Source: Alphaproteobacteria bacterium (GTDB lineage Bacteria > Pseudomonadota > Alphaproteobacteria > MPNO01 > UBA2964). Taken from it: DNA of 64,000 nt. Below, piece after piece: positions 35,536 through 44,106 of this stretch; position 1 is the first letter of the stretch, and every line of letters begins with the position of its first letter. Under the pieces are notes generated by a model. The model had not been told where the DNA came from and searched no databases. It saw nothing but the letters and a program-made list of their open reading frames with translations. A program made the position numbers and the translations under genes. Where the stretch lies: positions 254,873 to 318,872 of the forward strand of contig WLWZ01000002.1 in NCBI GenBank assembly GCA_012103315.1. The letters are read 5' to 3'.

Positions 35536-36087
35536 ATGGCGTACACACTGGATGGATTTTCCGCCGACTGCAGAACAGCTTTGTCAGAAGACCCCGGCCC
35601 TGCAGGTCGGGAGACGGTGCGCGCCCAACTTTGTCAGCTTCTCATGGAAGATGTCTTTGTCGATGCTCATTGTGGTCCCGACATCGCTCCCGGGACGTCC
35701 CTTCTTTATGAAGATGAAGAACTGGGATTTCAGATTGTCGCGCATATCATGGGCGATGCCTATGACGGCGGACCTCATGATCACGGGGCTTCGTGGGCAA
35801 TTTACGGCCAGGCTGTCGGTTATACCGATATGACGGAATGGGCGCGGCTTGATGACGGCTCTAAAGAGGGTGTCGCTGAAATCAAGAAAGCCAAGGAATA
35901 TCGTCTACAACGAGGCGAGGCCGGTATCTTCGACGACTTCAAGATCCATTCAATAAGATATCCAACTGGCGCACGCTTTATTCGGGTTACCGGCGTCGAC
36001 CTGTCGACAATCACCCGTGCACGCTTCAATCCCGAGAAAAAAACAATCTCCGTAAGCAAACGAGAAAACTTTACAGGCGCTGTATAA
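35536..36087 (+). CDS. Cysteine-dioxygenase-like cupin, tandem copy 2
   Basis: A 183-residue paralogue of the preceding gene: PHDHGASWAIYG matches PHDHGASWAVYG, and KIHSIRYPTGARFIRVTG matches the third-histidine region. The N-terminal 60 residues differ more, so the two copies have diverged in substrate pocket or partner. The gene converges with the deacetylase on the other strand, with 11 bases between the stops. Both copies keep all three histidines. Confidence 0.75.
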   Translation: MAYTLDGFSADCRTALSEDPGPAGRETVRAQLCQLLMEDVFVDAHCGPDIAPGTSLLYEDEELGFQIVAHIMGDAYDGGPHDHGASWAIYGQAVGYTDMTEWARLDDGSKEGVAEIKKAKEYRLQRGEAGIFDDFKIHSIRYPTGARFIRVTGVDLSTITRARFNPEKKTISVSKRENFTGAV

Positions 36088-36098
36088 CTGACGTTTTC

Positions 36099-37001
36099 TC
36101 AGCCAATATGGTCTTGATGATTTTCAAGATACCAATCGGCAATTTCCTCGCGGGTCGGGAACCAGACCCCTTCAAATCCCTTCACATAATCCAGAAAATC
36201 GCCTAACGCGCGAATGCGGTAAGGCTGCCCAATCACATGTGGGTGCAGCCCAAAGTTCATAATCCGCATACTGGACTCCCCCTCCTCATACAAAACGTCA
36301 AACTGTTCTTTTAACGCGGTCAGCCCTTGATCAAGCGTCATGCCGCCGCGCGCGAACATGTTAAAATCGTTGACATCGTTGGAATAGGGCACGCAGACCA
36401 TTGGCCCGTGATCCGTTTTAATCAAATAGGGCTGATCATCATTAAGAAAATCGCAGAAAAATATCAGCCCGGCTTCTTTGAGAAGGTCGACAGTTTCGGC
36501 GGTTGGCCGCAACGATGATGACAACCAGCCCCTGGCCGGGCGGCCCACGACATCCTCATAGACTGCCAGTGTTCGGTTTATTACTTCACGCTCTTTTTCG
36601 GGCTCGTGAGCGTAAAATGTCAAAATATCGTTTTGTGCCCAATTATGCGGCACGAGTTCCCAACCTCGTTCATTTATCGCCTCAATAATACGCGGTCGTT
36701 CCAGCGCCATTTTAGCATTCATTGTACAGGAGGCCGGTATCCCCGCCTTATCAAAGCGATCCAGCATCCGCCAGATACCAACGCGTTGGCCGTACTCCCG
36801 CCACGTCCAGTTAACGTAGTCAGGGACGTTTCCCGGCACCGGAAATGGAATGCTCGCTGGGCCACCTGCATAAAGCGGCTCCGTCTGATCGCGGGTTTGT
36901 TCCCAATATTCGAGGTTGATCGTAATGATAAGCGCAAGACGATGCCCTCCCGGCCATTTTAGGGGTTTGCGATCAGGTAGTGCGACGAAATCATAGTCCA
37001 T
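36099..37001 (-). CDS. Polysaccharide deacetylase family protein (allantoinase/PuuE-like)
   Basis: The 300-residue protein has the NodB-type fold of carbohydrate esterase family 4 in the PuuE-like branch: HRLALIITINLEYWE near the N-terminus, SCTMNAKMALERP, ELVPHNWAQND and NFGLHPHVIGQPYR. In this branch the metal residues differ from the D-HH motif of chitin deacetylases. Members include cofactor-free allantoinases and enzymes of unknown substrate. It follows the gdh gene in the same direction but beyond a strong terminator, so it probably has its own promoter. Confidence 0.8.
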   Translation of the reverse strand: MDYDFVALPDRKPLKWPGGHRLALIITINLEYWEQTRDQTEPLYAGGPASIPFPVPGNVPDYVNWTWREYGQRVGIWRMLDRFDKAGIPASCTMNAKMALERPRIIEAINERGWELVPHNWAQNDILTFYAHEPEKEREVINRTLAVYEDVVGRPARGWLSSSLRPTAETVDLLKEAGLIFFCDFLNDDQPYLIKTDHGPMVCVPYSNDVNDFNMFARGGMTLDQGLTALKEQFDVLYEEGESSMRIMNFGLHPHVIGQPYRIRALGDFLDYVKGFEGVWFPTREEIADWYLENHQDHIG

Positions 37002-37045
37002 GGACAGGCCCTTTTTCTTTTAGTTACACCCTCACACAGTACGAC

Positions 37046-37078
37046 AAAAAACGCCGCCGGCAATGCCGACGGCGTTTC
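37046..37078 (-). terminator. Rho-independent terminator of the NAD-GDH gene
   Basis: The sequence at 37051-37075 folds into a GC-rich stem (ACGCCG-C-CGGC, loop AAT, GCCG-A-CGGCGT). On the minus strand it is followed by a run of T (the AAAAA at 37046-37050 on the plus strand). It lies 25 bases after the gdh stop and before the deacetylase gene. Confidence 0.85.
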
Positions 37079-37099
37079 TGTTTTCAGATATCGCTTATT

Positions 37100-40000
37100 C
37101 TATCCAGCGACGAGTGCGCCGAGCTGTCGATTGATGACACTTAGCTTGGCCAAATTCACCGATGGACCCGCTTTGATCTCCGTAATCATATTCGTCGCTC
37201 GATCTACGGCGTGGCCATTAGCTTCAGCCCAGGCATCGATAATCGCAGGAGCGAGGTCAGCACCACCAGACACATCCATGATCCGCGTTACAAGACGCGT
37301 TTGCGTCGTGTAAAGATCATCGACAATCCCGGCGGTGGCGCTTTTCTGCCATTCGTCACCACGAGCAATTCCCATTGCCGACGCCCGCAACCAATCAAAA
37401 CCAAATCGATCACCAATGCCGTAAAATACCTTTGCAACCGCCTCAGGTTCAAAGTGACCACCAGCAGCAATGCGAACGATGTCACAGGCCGGTGCCAACG
37501 CGTCTAGATTGGCAATGCGCTGCGCCAGTGCTTTTGGCGCTTTGCGAGAAATATACTGGTTCGCCTTTTCATCCCGCGCTTTCTTGAGAGCGGGCGACAA
37601 GATTGAATCCAGCCCTTTATCTAGCCGAGCAACCGCCGGCTGGAACGCCCGAACGACATTGCCGATTTCGTTTCCGCCGGATTCGTGGCGCGTAAACCAG
37701 ATTGTCCCGCGTGTGATTAGATCGAGGATCTCAAGCTGCATCTCGGTTTGAACATCAGCCGGAACGGAGTTGTCGAGCCCTTCAACGCCGCTCCACAATT
37801 CTGCAAGACCGAAGACCTGACGACAGGCTAGATATGCCCGGGCAATCGCCGCATGTGATTCACCGGTTCGTTCGCTAATTGTATTAATAAAGCTAGGACC
37901 CGTCCGGTTGACGACCGTGTTAGCAACGTAGGTTGCGATTATTTCACGCCGCAGCCGGTGCTTTCCAACCAAGTTAGAGAAACGTTTCTGAATAAGTTTG
38001 GGGAAATACAGACCCAACGTATTCTCAAGATAGGGGTCATCTGGCAGCGAGCTTTCTAGCACACCATCAAACAAGTCGATCTTGGCGTAGGCTAACAATA
38101 CCGAAAGTTCTGGCCGTGTCAGACCCGCCCCAGCCGAGAGACGAGTTTCCAAGTCTTCGTCAGAGGGCAGGAATTCGACTTCCCGATCAAGATCTCCAGC
38201 GCGCTCCAAAGCATGCATGAAACGCAAATGCTCGTCGGCGAGGGCGAGGCTCTGATGCTCGGCATTGGTCAACGCCATGCTCTGGCGATAATTATCCATC
38301 AACACCAAGTCCGACACATCTTGCGTCATATCAGCAAGGACCTTGTTGCGCTTGGCAAAAGTAAGCTTGCCCGAACGTGTTGCCATACCGAGAAGAATCT
38401 TGATGTTCACCTCGTGATCTGAGCAACCGACACCGGCTGAATTATCGATAAAGTCAGTATTGATACGACCACCGGATTTTGAATATTCAATTCTGCCAAG
38501 CTGAGTTGCACCGAGGTTCGCCCCCTCGCCAACGATTTTTGCGCGCAGCTGACCGCCATTGATTCGGAGGGTGTCATTAGCCCGATCACCGACTTCGACG
38601 TTGTTTTCGTCACGAGACTTAATGTAGGTCCCGATCCCACCGAACCACAGCAGATCAACCTCGGCTATAAGCATCGCATGTATGAGCTCATTTGGGGTCA
38701 CTGTATCCCCGGCCGGAAGATCAAAAGCTTTACGCATCTGCGGTGTCACTTTGATCGACTTTGCAGCGCGTTCAAAAATTCCGCCACCAGCCGAAATCAG
38801 CTTGGTGTTGTAGTCTGTCCAGGATGATCGACCTTTATCAAACAACCGTTTTCGCTCTTTAAAGCTTGTCGCCGGATTAGGATCCGGATCCACAAGAATA
38901 TGAAGATGGTTGAAAGCGCCTAGCAGTTTAGTGAACGGTGAATAGATCATGCCGTTGCCAAACACATCGCCGGACATATCGCCGACACCAACACTGGTAA
39001 ACGGCGTTGTCATGACATCAACACCCATTTCGCGGAAGTGGCGTTTGACGGACTCCCAGGCACCACGAGCCGTGATACCCATGGCCTTATGGTCGTACCC
39101 AACGGGGCCGCCAGATGCAAAAGCATCGTCGAGCCAGAAGCCATATTCCTGGGAAACGCCATTGGCGATATCAGAGAACGTTGCGGTACCTTTATCCGCC
39201 GCAACGACTAAATATGGATCATCATCATCATGCCTCACGACATGTTCAGGCGGCACAACCTTATCGCTTCTGAGGTTGTCTGTAATATCCAGAAGGCCAC
39301 GCATAAACGTTTTATAACAATCAATACCTTCCTCAAGAAAAGCCTCACGACCACCGGTTTCGGGCGGCTGCTTGACGATAAACCCGCCTTTCGCGCCAAC
39401 CGGTACGATCACCGCGTTCTTGGTCATCTGCGATTTCATCAACCCCAGAATCTCGGTGCGGAAATCCTCTTTCCGATCCGACCAACGAATACCACCACGG
39501 GCAACTTTGCCACCTCGCAAATGCACGGCGTCAACACGCGGTGAGTGCACAAAGACCTCAATGGCCGGGCGCGGCAGAGGGAGGTCATCAACGTTGCCAC
39601 TATCGATTTTGAATGAAACATACGGCTTTGGTGTTCCATTCTCAGCCGGCTGATAGAAATTTGTCCGAAGTGTTGATTTAATAATATTAAGATAGCGGCG
39701 CAGGATCTTGTCTTCGTCCAGCGACACTACGCTGTCCAAGGCGCCGGACAGTTTGTCTTCCAGTTTCTTGACACGCTTCGCTGAACTGGCTGCTTTTTCA
39801 GGGTCAAAACGACACTCAAAAAGCTCGACAAGCTTCGCCGTAATTTCGACTTGGTTCGCTAATGTATCTTCCAAATAGGGTTGGCTATAAGGAATTGCCG
39901 CTTGCAATAGATATTTACAATAGCCACGCAACATAACGATTTGACGCCATTCGAGACCAGCACCAAGCACTAGCTTGTTAAAACCGTCATCTTCCATTTC

Positions 40001-41953
40001 GTTGTTCCAAACGTGATGGAAAGCGTCTTCAAACAACGATTTAACTTTGTTGATATCAACGGCGGCACCGGAACGCATAACCAATCCAAAATCATGCAAC
40101 CAGACGGTTTCATCCGATCCATTGGGCGTAAGTTGGTGCGGTATCTCGTCAATGACCCGAAGTCCCATATTTTCGAGAACCGGCAGAACATCTGACAATG
40201 GCAGGGGCGTATCGCGATGAAACAGCTTGAACCGAACTTCGTGATCTGCGGTTCCCTGTGGGCGATACAGATCAAGAACCGTCGCTCCGTTTGAGAGCGT
40301 TTTCTCGACATGGACGACATCAGCAGTTGCAGCATCAGGATCGAAATCTTCACGATAGGCAACAGGGAATGCATCCCGATAAATGCCGTGCAATCGCGTT
40401 CCTTCATTTTCGCCATGCACAACCATCAATGCACTCGCGAGACCATCCGACCAGTCGCGCGCAGCATGGGCCAGTCGTTCTTCGATTTCTTGATCGGTCT
40501 GAGGCGGTGCAACGCCGGGCGTTGTTTTGACGATAAACTGAACACGCGCCAAAGCAGAATCCGTAACCTGCGTGTAGTAGGCTGTTACCGGCCCTGCAAA
40601 CCCACCTTCCAAGACCTCCTGCAGCTTTCGACGCAGCGCGGTGTTGTACCGATCCCGTGGAACGAAAACCAAACAGGAAAGGTGGCGGCCAAAGGGATCA
40701 CGATGAACAAAAAGTGCAACCCGCTGACGTTCACGGAGACGCAAAATGCCGAGTGAGGTCACCAATAAATCGTCAACATCCACCTGCAGCAATTCGTCGC
40801 GTGGCAAGGATTGCAGTGTATGCATGAGCGCTTTCGCATCATGGCTCGAAGGTTCGAAACCAGCGCTTTCGACAATCGTGTCGACCTTCCCGCGCAGGAC
40901 CGGAATTTCGTTGACCGTGTGATTATAGAGGTCCGACGTAAACAACCCAACAAACAGGCGCTCGCCGATAACATTGCCTTGTTGGTCAAACATCTTGATA
41001 CCGATGGTATCGAGATGAACCGAGCGATGAACGGTCGACCGTGTATTTGCCTTGCTCACCATCAATGCTGTCGGCTTTTTGAGGAAATCCGCGATGTCCG
41101 GTGGCAATTCGGAACCGTTGGAAAGACCTTCAAAAATTTTTGTTCGCAGAGAGCGGAGAATACCGAGACCACTCTTTCGATGTGTTTTTAGGCCAGCTTT
41201 CTTACCTTTCGAGGTAATGCCGTATTCGCGATAGCCGAGAAAGGTAAAATGGTTGTCGTCGATCCAGCGCAAAAATGATTTCGTTTCTTCGATTTCTGCC
41301 CGCGAGAGAGGAACTTCATCAGGCTGGAGATCGGCAATCGCTTCTGCGACTTTCACCCGCATCGTCCGCCAATCCTCTACAGCATAACGAACATCAGAAA
41401 GAACATTTTCCAGCTGTTTGGAAATCGACCGTAACTTATCAGCACCAGCGTGCTGGTTGATCTCAATATGGATCAATGATTCCGTCTTGCTATCAGCCGA
41501 CGCTTTGGAAGCCTTTTCATTCTGACAAATCTTGAGAAGACGACCCGTCTTGTCTCGTTTAACGCGGATCAACGGATGCACAATGACGTGAATGGTTGCT
41601 TCAAGCTGGTTAAGAGCCGCCGTAACGGAATCGACCAAAAACGCCATGTCGTCATTTACGATTTGAATAACGGTATGATCAGTACCCCAACCGTTATTCT
41701 CAGCACTTGGATTAAAGACCCGAATAGACGGTTTGCGCGCGGTACGTTTTTGCACCAACTCCCATGCAGACAGAGCAGCGGCCATTAATTCATCGGGCGC
41801 AGCGCGCAATATATCTTCCGGCGCGGTGTTTTCATAAAACGCCGAAACGAATGCGCCAACATCCGCCTTTCCAGACTTTTTAGCCTTGCGCCGTGCGGCG
41901 GTTGCGATTTTACGGATTACGTTTGTCTTTGCGTCTTCACTGCGTTGAAGCAT
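37100..41953 (-). CDS. gdhB: NAD-specific glutamate dehydrogenase, large (180 kDa) class
   Basis: The protein is about 1617 residues from the ATG at 41953; a longer frame reaches 42067 but its first 38 residues look non-conserved. It belongs to the very large NAD-GDH class, which converts glutamate to 2-oxoglutarate and ammonia. The N-terminal half holds regulatory ACT-like regions (IRVFNPSAENNGWGTDHT and the following strands). The catalytic part has RGGIRWSDRKEDFRTE, KSQMTKNAVIVPVGAKGGF and the NAD domain (KIVGEGANLG). The C-terminal region is helical. The gene is intact. It ends at a strong terminator. Confidence 0.95.
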   Translation of the reverse strand: MLQRSEDAKTNVIRKIATAARRKAKKSGKADVGAFVSAFYENTAPEDILRAAPDELMAAALSAWELVQKRTARKPSIRVFNPSAENNGWGTDHTVIQIVNDDMAFLVDSVTAALNQLEATIHVIVHPLIRVKRDKTGRLLKICQNEKASKASADSKTESLIHIEINQHAGADKLRSISKQLENVLSDVRYAVEDWRTMRVKVAEAIADLQPDEVPLSRAEIEETKSFLRWIDDNHFTFLGYREYGITSKGKKAGLKTHRKSGLGILRSLRTKIFEGLSNGSELPPDIADFLKKPTALMVSKANTRSTVHRSVHLDTIGIKMFDQQGNVIGERLFVGLFTSDLYNHTVNEIPVLRGKVDTIVESAGFEPSSHDAKALMHTLQSLPRDELLQVDVDDLLVTSLGILRLRERQRVALFVHRDPFGRHLSCLVFVPRDRYNTALRRKLQEVLEGGFAGPVTAYYTQVTDSALARVQFIVKTTPGVAPPQTDQEIEERLAHAARDWSDGLASALMVVHGENEGTRLHGIYRDAFPVAYREDFDPDAATADVVHVEKTLSNGATVLDLYRPQGTADHEVRFKLFHRDTPLPLSDVLPVLENMGLRVIDEIPHQLTPNGSDETVWLHDFGLVMRSGAAVDINKVKSLFEDAFHHVWNNEMEDDGFNKLVLGAGLEWRQIVMLRGYCKYLLQAAIPYSQPYLEDTLANQVEITAKLVELFECRFDPEKAASSAKRVKKLEDKLSGALDSVVSLDEDKILRRYLNIIKSTLRTNFYQPAENGTPKPYVSFKIDSGNVDDLPLPRPAIEVFVHSPRVDAVHLRGGKVARGGIRWSDRKEDFRTEILGLMKSQMTKNAVIVPVGAKGGFIVKQPPETGGREAFLEEGIDCYKTFMRGLLDITDNLRSDKVVPPEHVVRHDDDDPYLVVAADKGTATFSDIANGVSQEYGFWLDDAFASGGPVGYDHKAMGITARGAWESVKRHFREMGVDVMTTPFTSVGVGDMSGDVFGNGMIYSPFTKLLGAFNHLHILVDPDPNPATSFKERKRLFDKGRSSWTDYNTKLISAGGGIFERAAKSIKVTPQMRKAFDLPAGDTVTPNELIHAMLIAEVDLLWFGGIGTYIKSRDENNVEVGDRANDTLRINGGQLRAKIVGEGANLGATQLGRIEYSKSGGRINTDFIDNSAGVGCSDHEVNIKILLGMATRSGKLTFAKRNKVLADMTQDVSDLVLMDNYRQSMALTNAEHQSLALADEHLRFMHALERAGDLDREVEFLPSDEDLETRLSAGAGLTRPELSVLLAYAKIDLFDGVLESSLPDDPYLENTLGLYFPKLIQKRFSNLVGKHRLRREIIATYVANTVVNRTGPSFINTISERTGESHAAIARAYLACRQVFGLAELWSGVEGLDNSVPADVQTEMQLEILDLITRGTIWFTRHESGGNEIGNVVRAFQPAVARLDKGLDSILSPALKKARDEKANQYISRKAPKALAQRIANLDALAPACDIVRIAAGGHFEPEAVAKVFYGIGDRFGFDWLRASAMGIARGDEWQKSATAGIVDDLYTTQTRLVTRIMDVSGGADLAPAIIDAWAEANGHAVDRATNMITEIKAGPSVNLAKLSVINRQLGALVAG

Positions 41954-42088
41954 GAGTCCGGCCTTTCGGTTTCGTATGGCGGTCAAGGTTCTTCCCCTAA
42001 GTGAGACAAGTTTTAACAAATCATAGATGAAATCATGGTTAACAAGTTTCAAGCAACGATTTTTCACAAATCGAACATGAGGCCGACC

Positions 42089-42451
42089 ATGCCTGAAGGC
42101 TCTATATTTCCAGACCCCCAGAGCGATCCTTTCTTTGACCGATTGCCCGCGCCAATTTCGAACCAGCTATCAGAGGAACAAAGAACAGCGATAGCAGCGG
42201 CACTGCCAGGAGAAACTCGGGCAAAGCCGCCCGTGAACATCCGCATGAGCGTCCCTATGCTCCGTTGGCGTTTTTACTTCGCGATCAATGGTGGCAAGGA
42301 ACGCCGCAGTAAACCCCGCCTGACATCTGATAGGCGTCACAACCCCCTCGCGACGAAAGGCAACACAGTTTTTGTTTTGCTCGGTGCGACAACGCTTTAT
42401 CTTTTCACGCTCGGCGGCTTTTTAGTTTACGCATCAGTCCTCCAAATTTAA
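42089..42451 (+). CDS. Small protein with a C-terminal membrane helix, unknown function
   Basis: I recognise no family. The reading frame can begin at ATG 42035, 42077 or 42089; GAGG six bases before 42089 favours that start (120 residues). The first 70 residues are polar and rich in proline and charged residues (FPDPQSDPFFDRLPAP), then RMSVPMLRWRFYFAINGGKERR, and the last 30 residues (FVLLGATTLYLFTLGGFLVY) form one hydrophobic helix. It could be a tail-anchored protein. It is transcribed away from gdh, towards the transporter-like gene. Confidence 0.6.
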   Translation: MPEGSIFPDPQSDPFFDRLPAPISNQLSEEQRTAIAAALPGETRAKPPVNIRMSVPMLRWRFYFAINGGKERRSKPRLTSDRRHNPLATKGNTVFVLLGATTLYLFTLGGFLVYASVLQI

Positions 42452-42537
42452 GTCATAGGACGGGCTTTGCGGTCTCGCTTTCAAGCAAATGCGTTAACTG
42501 ATAAACAAGCGCAGCTTAAATCCTGTTAGAACGCGAC

Positions 42538-43863
42538 ATGCTGCCGCTTACCAAGCTACCGATAAATCAAATCCTCTTAGCGGTCCTATGGGCGTCTGCT
42601 GTTGTCCGTCTCGTCTGGAACCACCCGTCTCTGCCTTTTGCAAGCGGTGCAGTGCTCGCTCTCTATGTCGTATTGGTCCTGGGACAAATCAAAAGACGCA
42701 TGCAAATCCTAATTTTCTGCCTCGCGCTATCAGCGGTTGGATTGGCGGCACTCTTCGATGGTTGGCAGGCCCTTTGGGAAGGCATGGAGCATTCTGTGAT
42801 CTTTGCAGCCTTTTTCGGAACTGTCGTATTGCTACGCGCAACGGCGGATCAACGACCGGAGATCAGTAAAGCGCGCCAACTCGTCGAGAGGCTTGGCGCC
42901 CAGGAACGAAATAGCGGATTGATGGCTGGCAGCCAATTTCTCGGTAGCGTTCTCAATGTCGGTGTTATGTCGATTTTCGCACCCATTATTGGGCGCGATA
43001 ATAGCGCAGACATCCGTAAGGCCGCCGCTGAAGCTTGCCAGCGCGGCATGTGCCTGTGCTGTTTATGGTCACCATTCTGGCTCGCAATGGCGCTGTGCTA
43101 CGAACACTTACCCAATGTCGCGCTATGGAAAATCATGACTTTAGGGCTGAGTTTTGTAATGGTCGGCTTCATTATCGCCCACCTACTTTATACACGAGAG
43201 GTTGGTATCGGCGGCTCAATCCGCGCTATTGGAGCATTGCTCCCTGTATTACCCGCTGTGGCGGCGGCGGCGTCCGTCGTTCTCTTGCTAAGTGCCACAA
43301 CATCTTTGTCGACCCTGCAATGCCTTGTCACAGGTATACCGCTTTTGTGTCTAACCGGACTCGCTTTTCAAGGTCGTCACCATTTGGTCGCCGCTATCCG
43401 CCAATCTGGCAAAGGCATCGGTACAGTTCATAGCGAAGTTGTTTTGCTGACCGCAGCCATCCTGCTTGGCAAGGCGTTGATCCTCGCGATAGAGAAAACC
43501 GGTTTTGATCAAACGGTCGCGGCGTTACAGCTTCCTGACTGGGGCGTCATCACGGCAATTATCAGCACAATCACCATTTTGGCTTTTATTGGCATTCACC
43601 AAATCGTCACGGCCACATTAGTCCTCGTTCTCTTTGCATCAATCGAAACCGGCGTATTACCGCTGATCATCATGGAAGCCACGCTGGTCGGCTGGGCGTT
43701 TTCATCAATGACGGGATTGTCCGCAGTGTCAGTCGCCGTTGCCAGCAACATGTTCGGCGTTTCCCTGGAAGGTCTCGCCTATGGACCTAACCTGCGCTTT
43801 GTTGCCGTCTTTGGACTTATTTCGATTATCGGCCTAACCGCGTTGAACCGAGCACTGATTTAA
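42538..43863 (+). CDS. Multipass membrane protein, transporter-like, unknown substrate
   Basis: The 441-residue protein has about 11-12 hydrophobic segments. LGSVLNVGVMSIFAPIIG and its later counterpart GIHQIVTATLVLVLFASIETGVLPLIIM look like the two re-entrant halves of an ion-transporter superfamily protein (DcuC/CitT/gluconate type). No exact family is recognised. It follows the small membrane protein gene by 86 bases and ends before a terminator that serves the opposite strand. Substrate could be an organic acid anion; this is a guess from fold. Confidence 0.65.
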   Translation: MLPLTKLPINQILLAVLWASAVVRLVWNHPSLPFASGAVLALYVVLVLGQIKRRMQILIFCLALSAVGLAALFDGWQALWEGMEHSVIFAAFFGTVVLLRATADQRPEISKARQLVERLGAQERNSGLMAGSQFLGSVLNVGVMSIFAPIIGRDNSADIRKAAAEACQRGMCLCCLWSPFWLAMALCYEHLPNVALWKIMTLGLSFVMVGFIIAHLLYTREVGIGGSIRAIGALLPVLPAVAAAASVVLLLSATTSLSTLQCLVTGIPLLCLTGLAFQGRHHLVAAIRQSGKGIGTVHSEVVLLTAAILLGKALILAIEKTGFDQTVAALQLPDWGVITAIISTITILAFIGIHQIVTATLVLVLFASIETGVLPLIIMEATLVGWAFSSMTGLSAVSVAVASNMFGVSLEGLAYGPNLRFVAVFGLISIIGLTALNRALI

Positions 43864-43874
43864 ACAGCAGACAT

Positions 43875-43899
43875 AAAAAAGGCGGCCAATGAGGCCGCC
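43875..43899 (-). terminator. Rho-independent terminator for the minus-strand Lon-like gene
   Basis: GGCGGCC at 43881-43887 pairs with GGCCGCC at 43893-43899 around a 5-base loop. On the minus strand the stem is followed by TTTTTT (AAAAAA at 43875-43880). It sits between the transporter-like gene and the protease gene, which converge here. Confidence 0.8.
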
Positions 43900-44005
43900 T
43901 GAAGTTGGGGAAGAGAATGAGCGCAGCAACTAAGCGCAAATTCCACCCCAAAGGATGCAAATATCGTGCCAACTAGATGAATTTATAGTTTTCAGGAGCT
44001 TACGC

Positions 44006-44029
44006 GCGCCATACGGCCCCGTATGGCGC
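44006..44029. repeat. Perfect 10-bp inverted repeat (hairpin)
   Basis: GCGCCATACG at 44006-44015 and CGTATGGCGC at 44020-44029 form a perfect stem around GCCC. Neither strand has a T-run after it, so it is not a normal intrinsic terminator. It lies about 80 bases past the stop of the minus-strand protease gene and could be an RNA-processing or 3'-end stability element, or a protein-binding palindrome. Confidence 0.6.
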
Positions 44030-44106
44030 AAAATGTAACAGTTTTCACCCCTAAATGCGTAGGAATCGCACAATAAGCGACTTTAAAGGCCTCAAACTCG
44101 TCCTGA

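Noticed and set aside
39372..40756. Plus-strand open frames inside the NAD-GDH gene
   Set aside because: Shadows of a 1600-residue gene with continuous family motifs on the minus strand.
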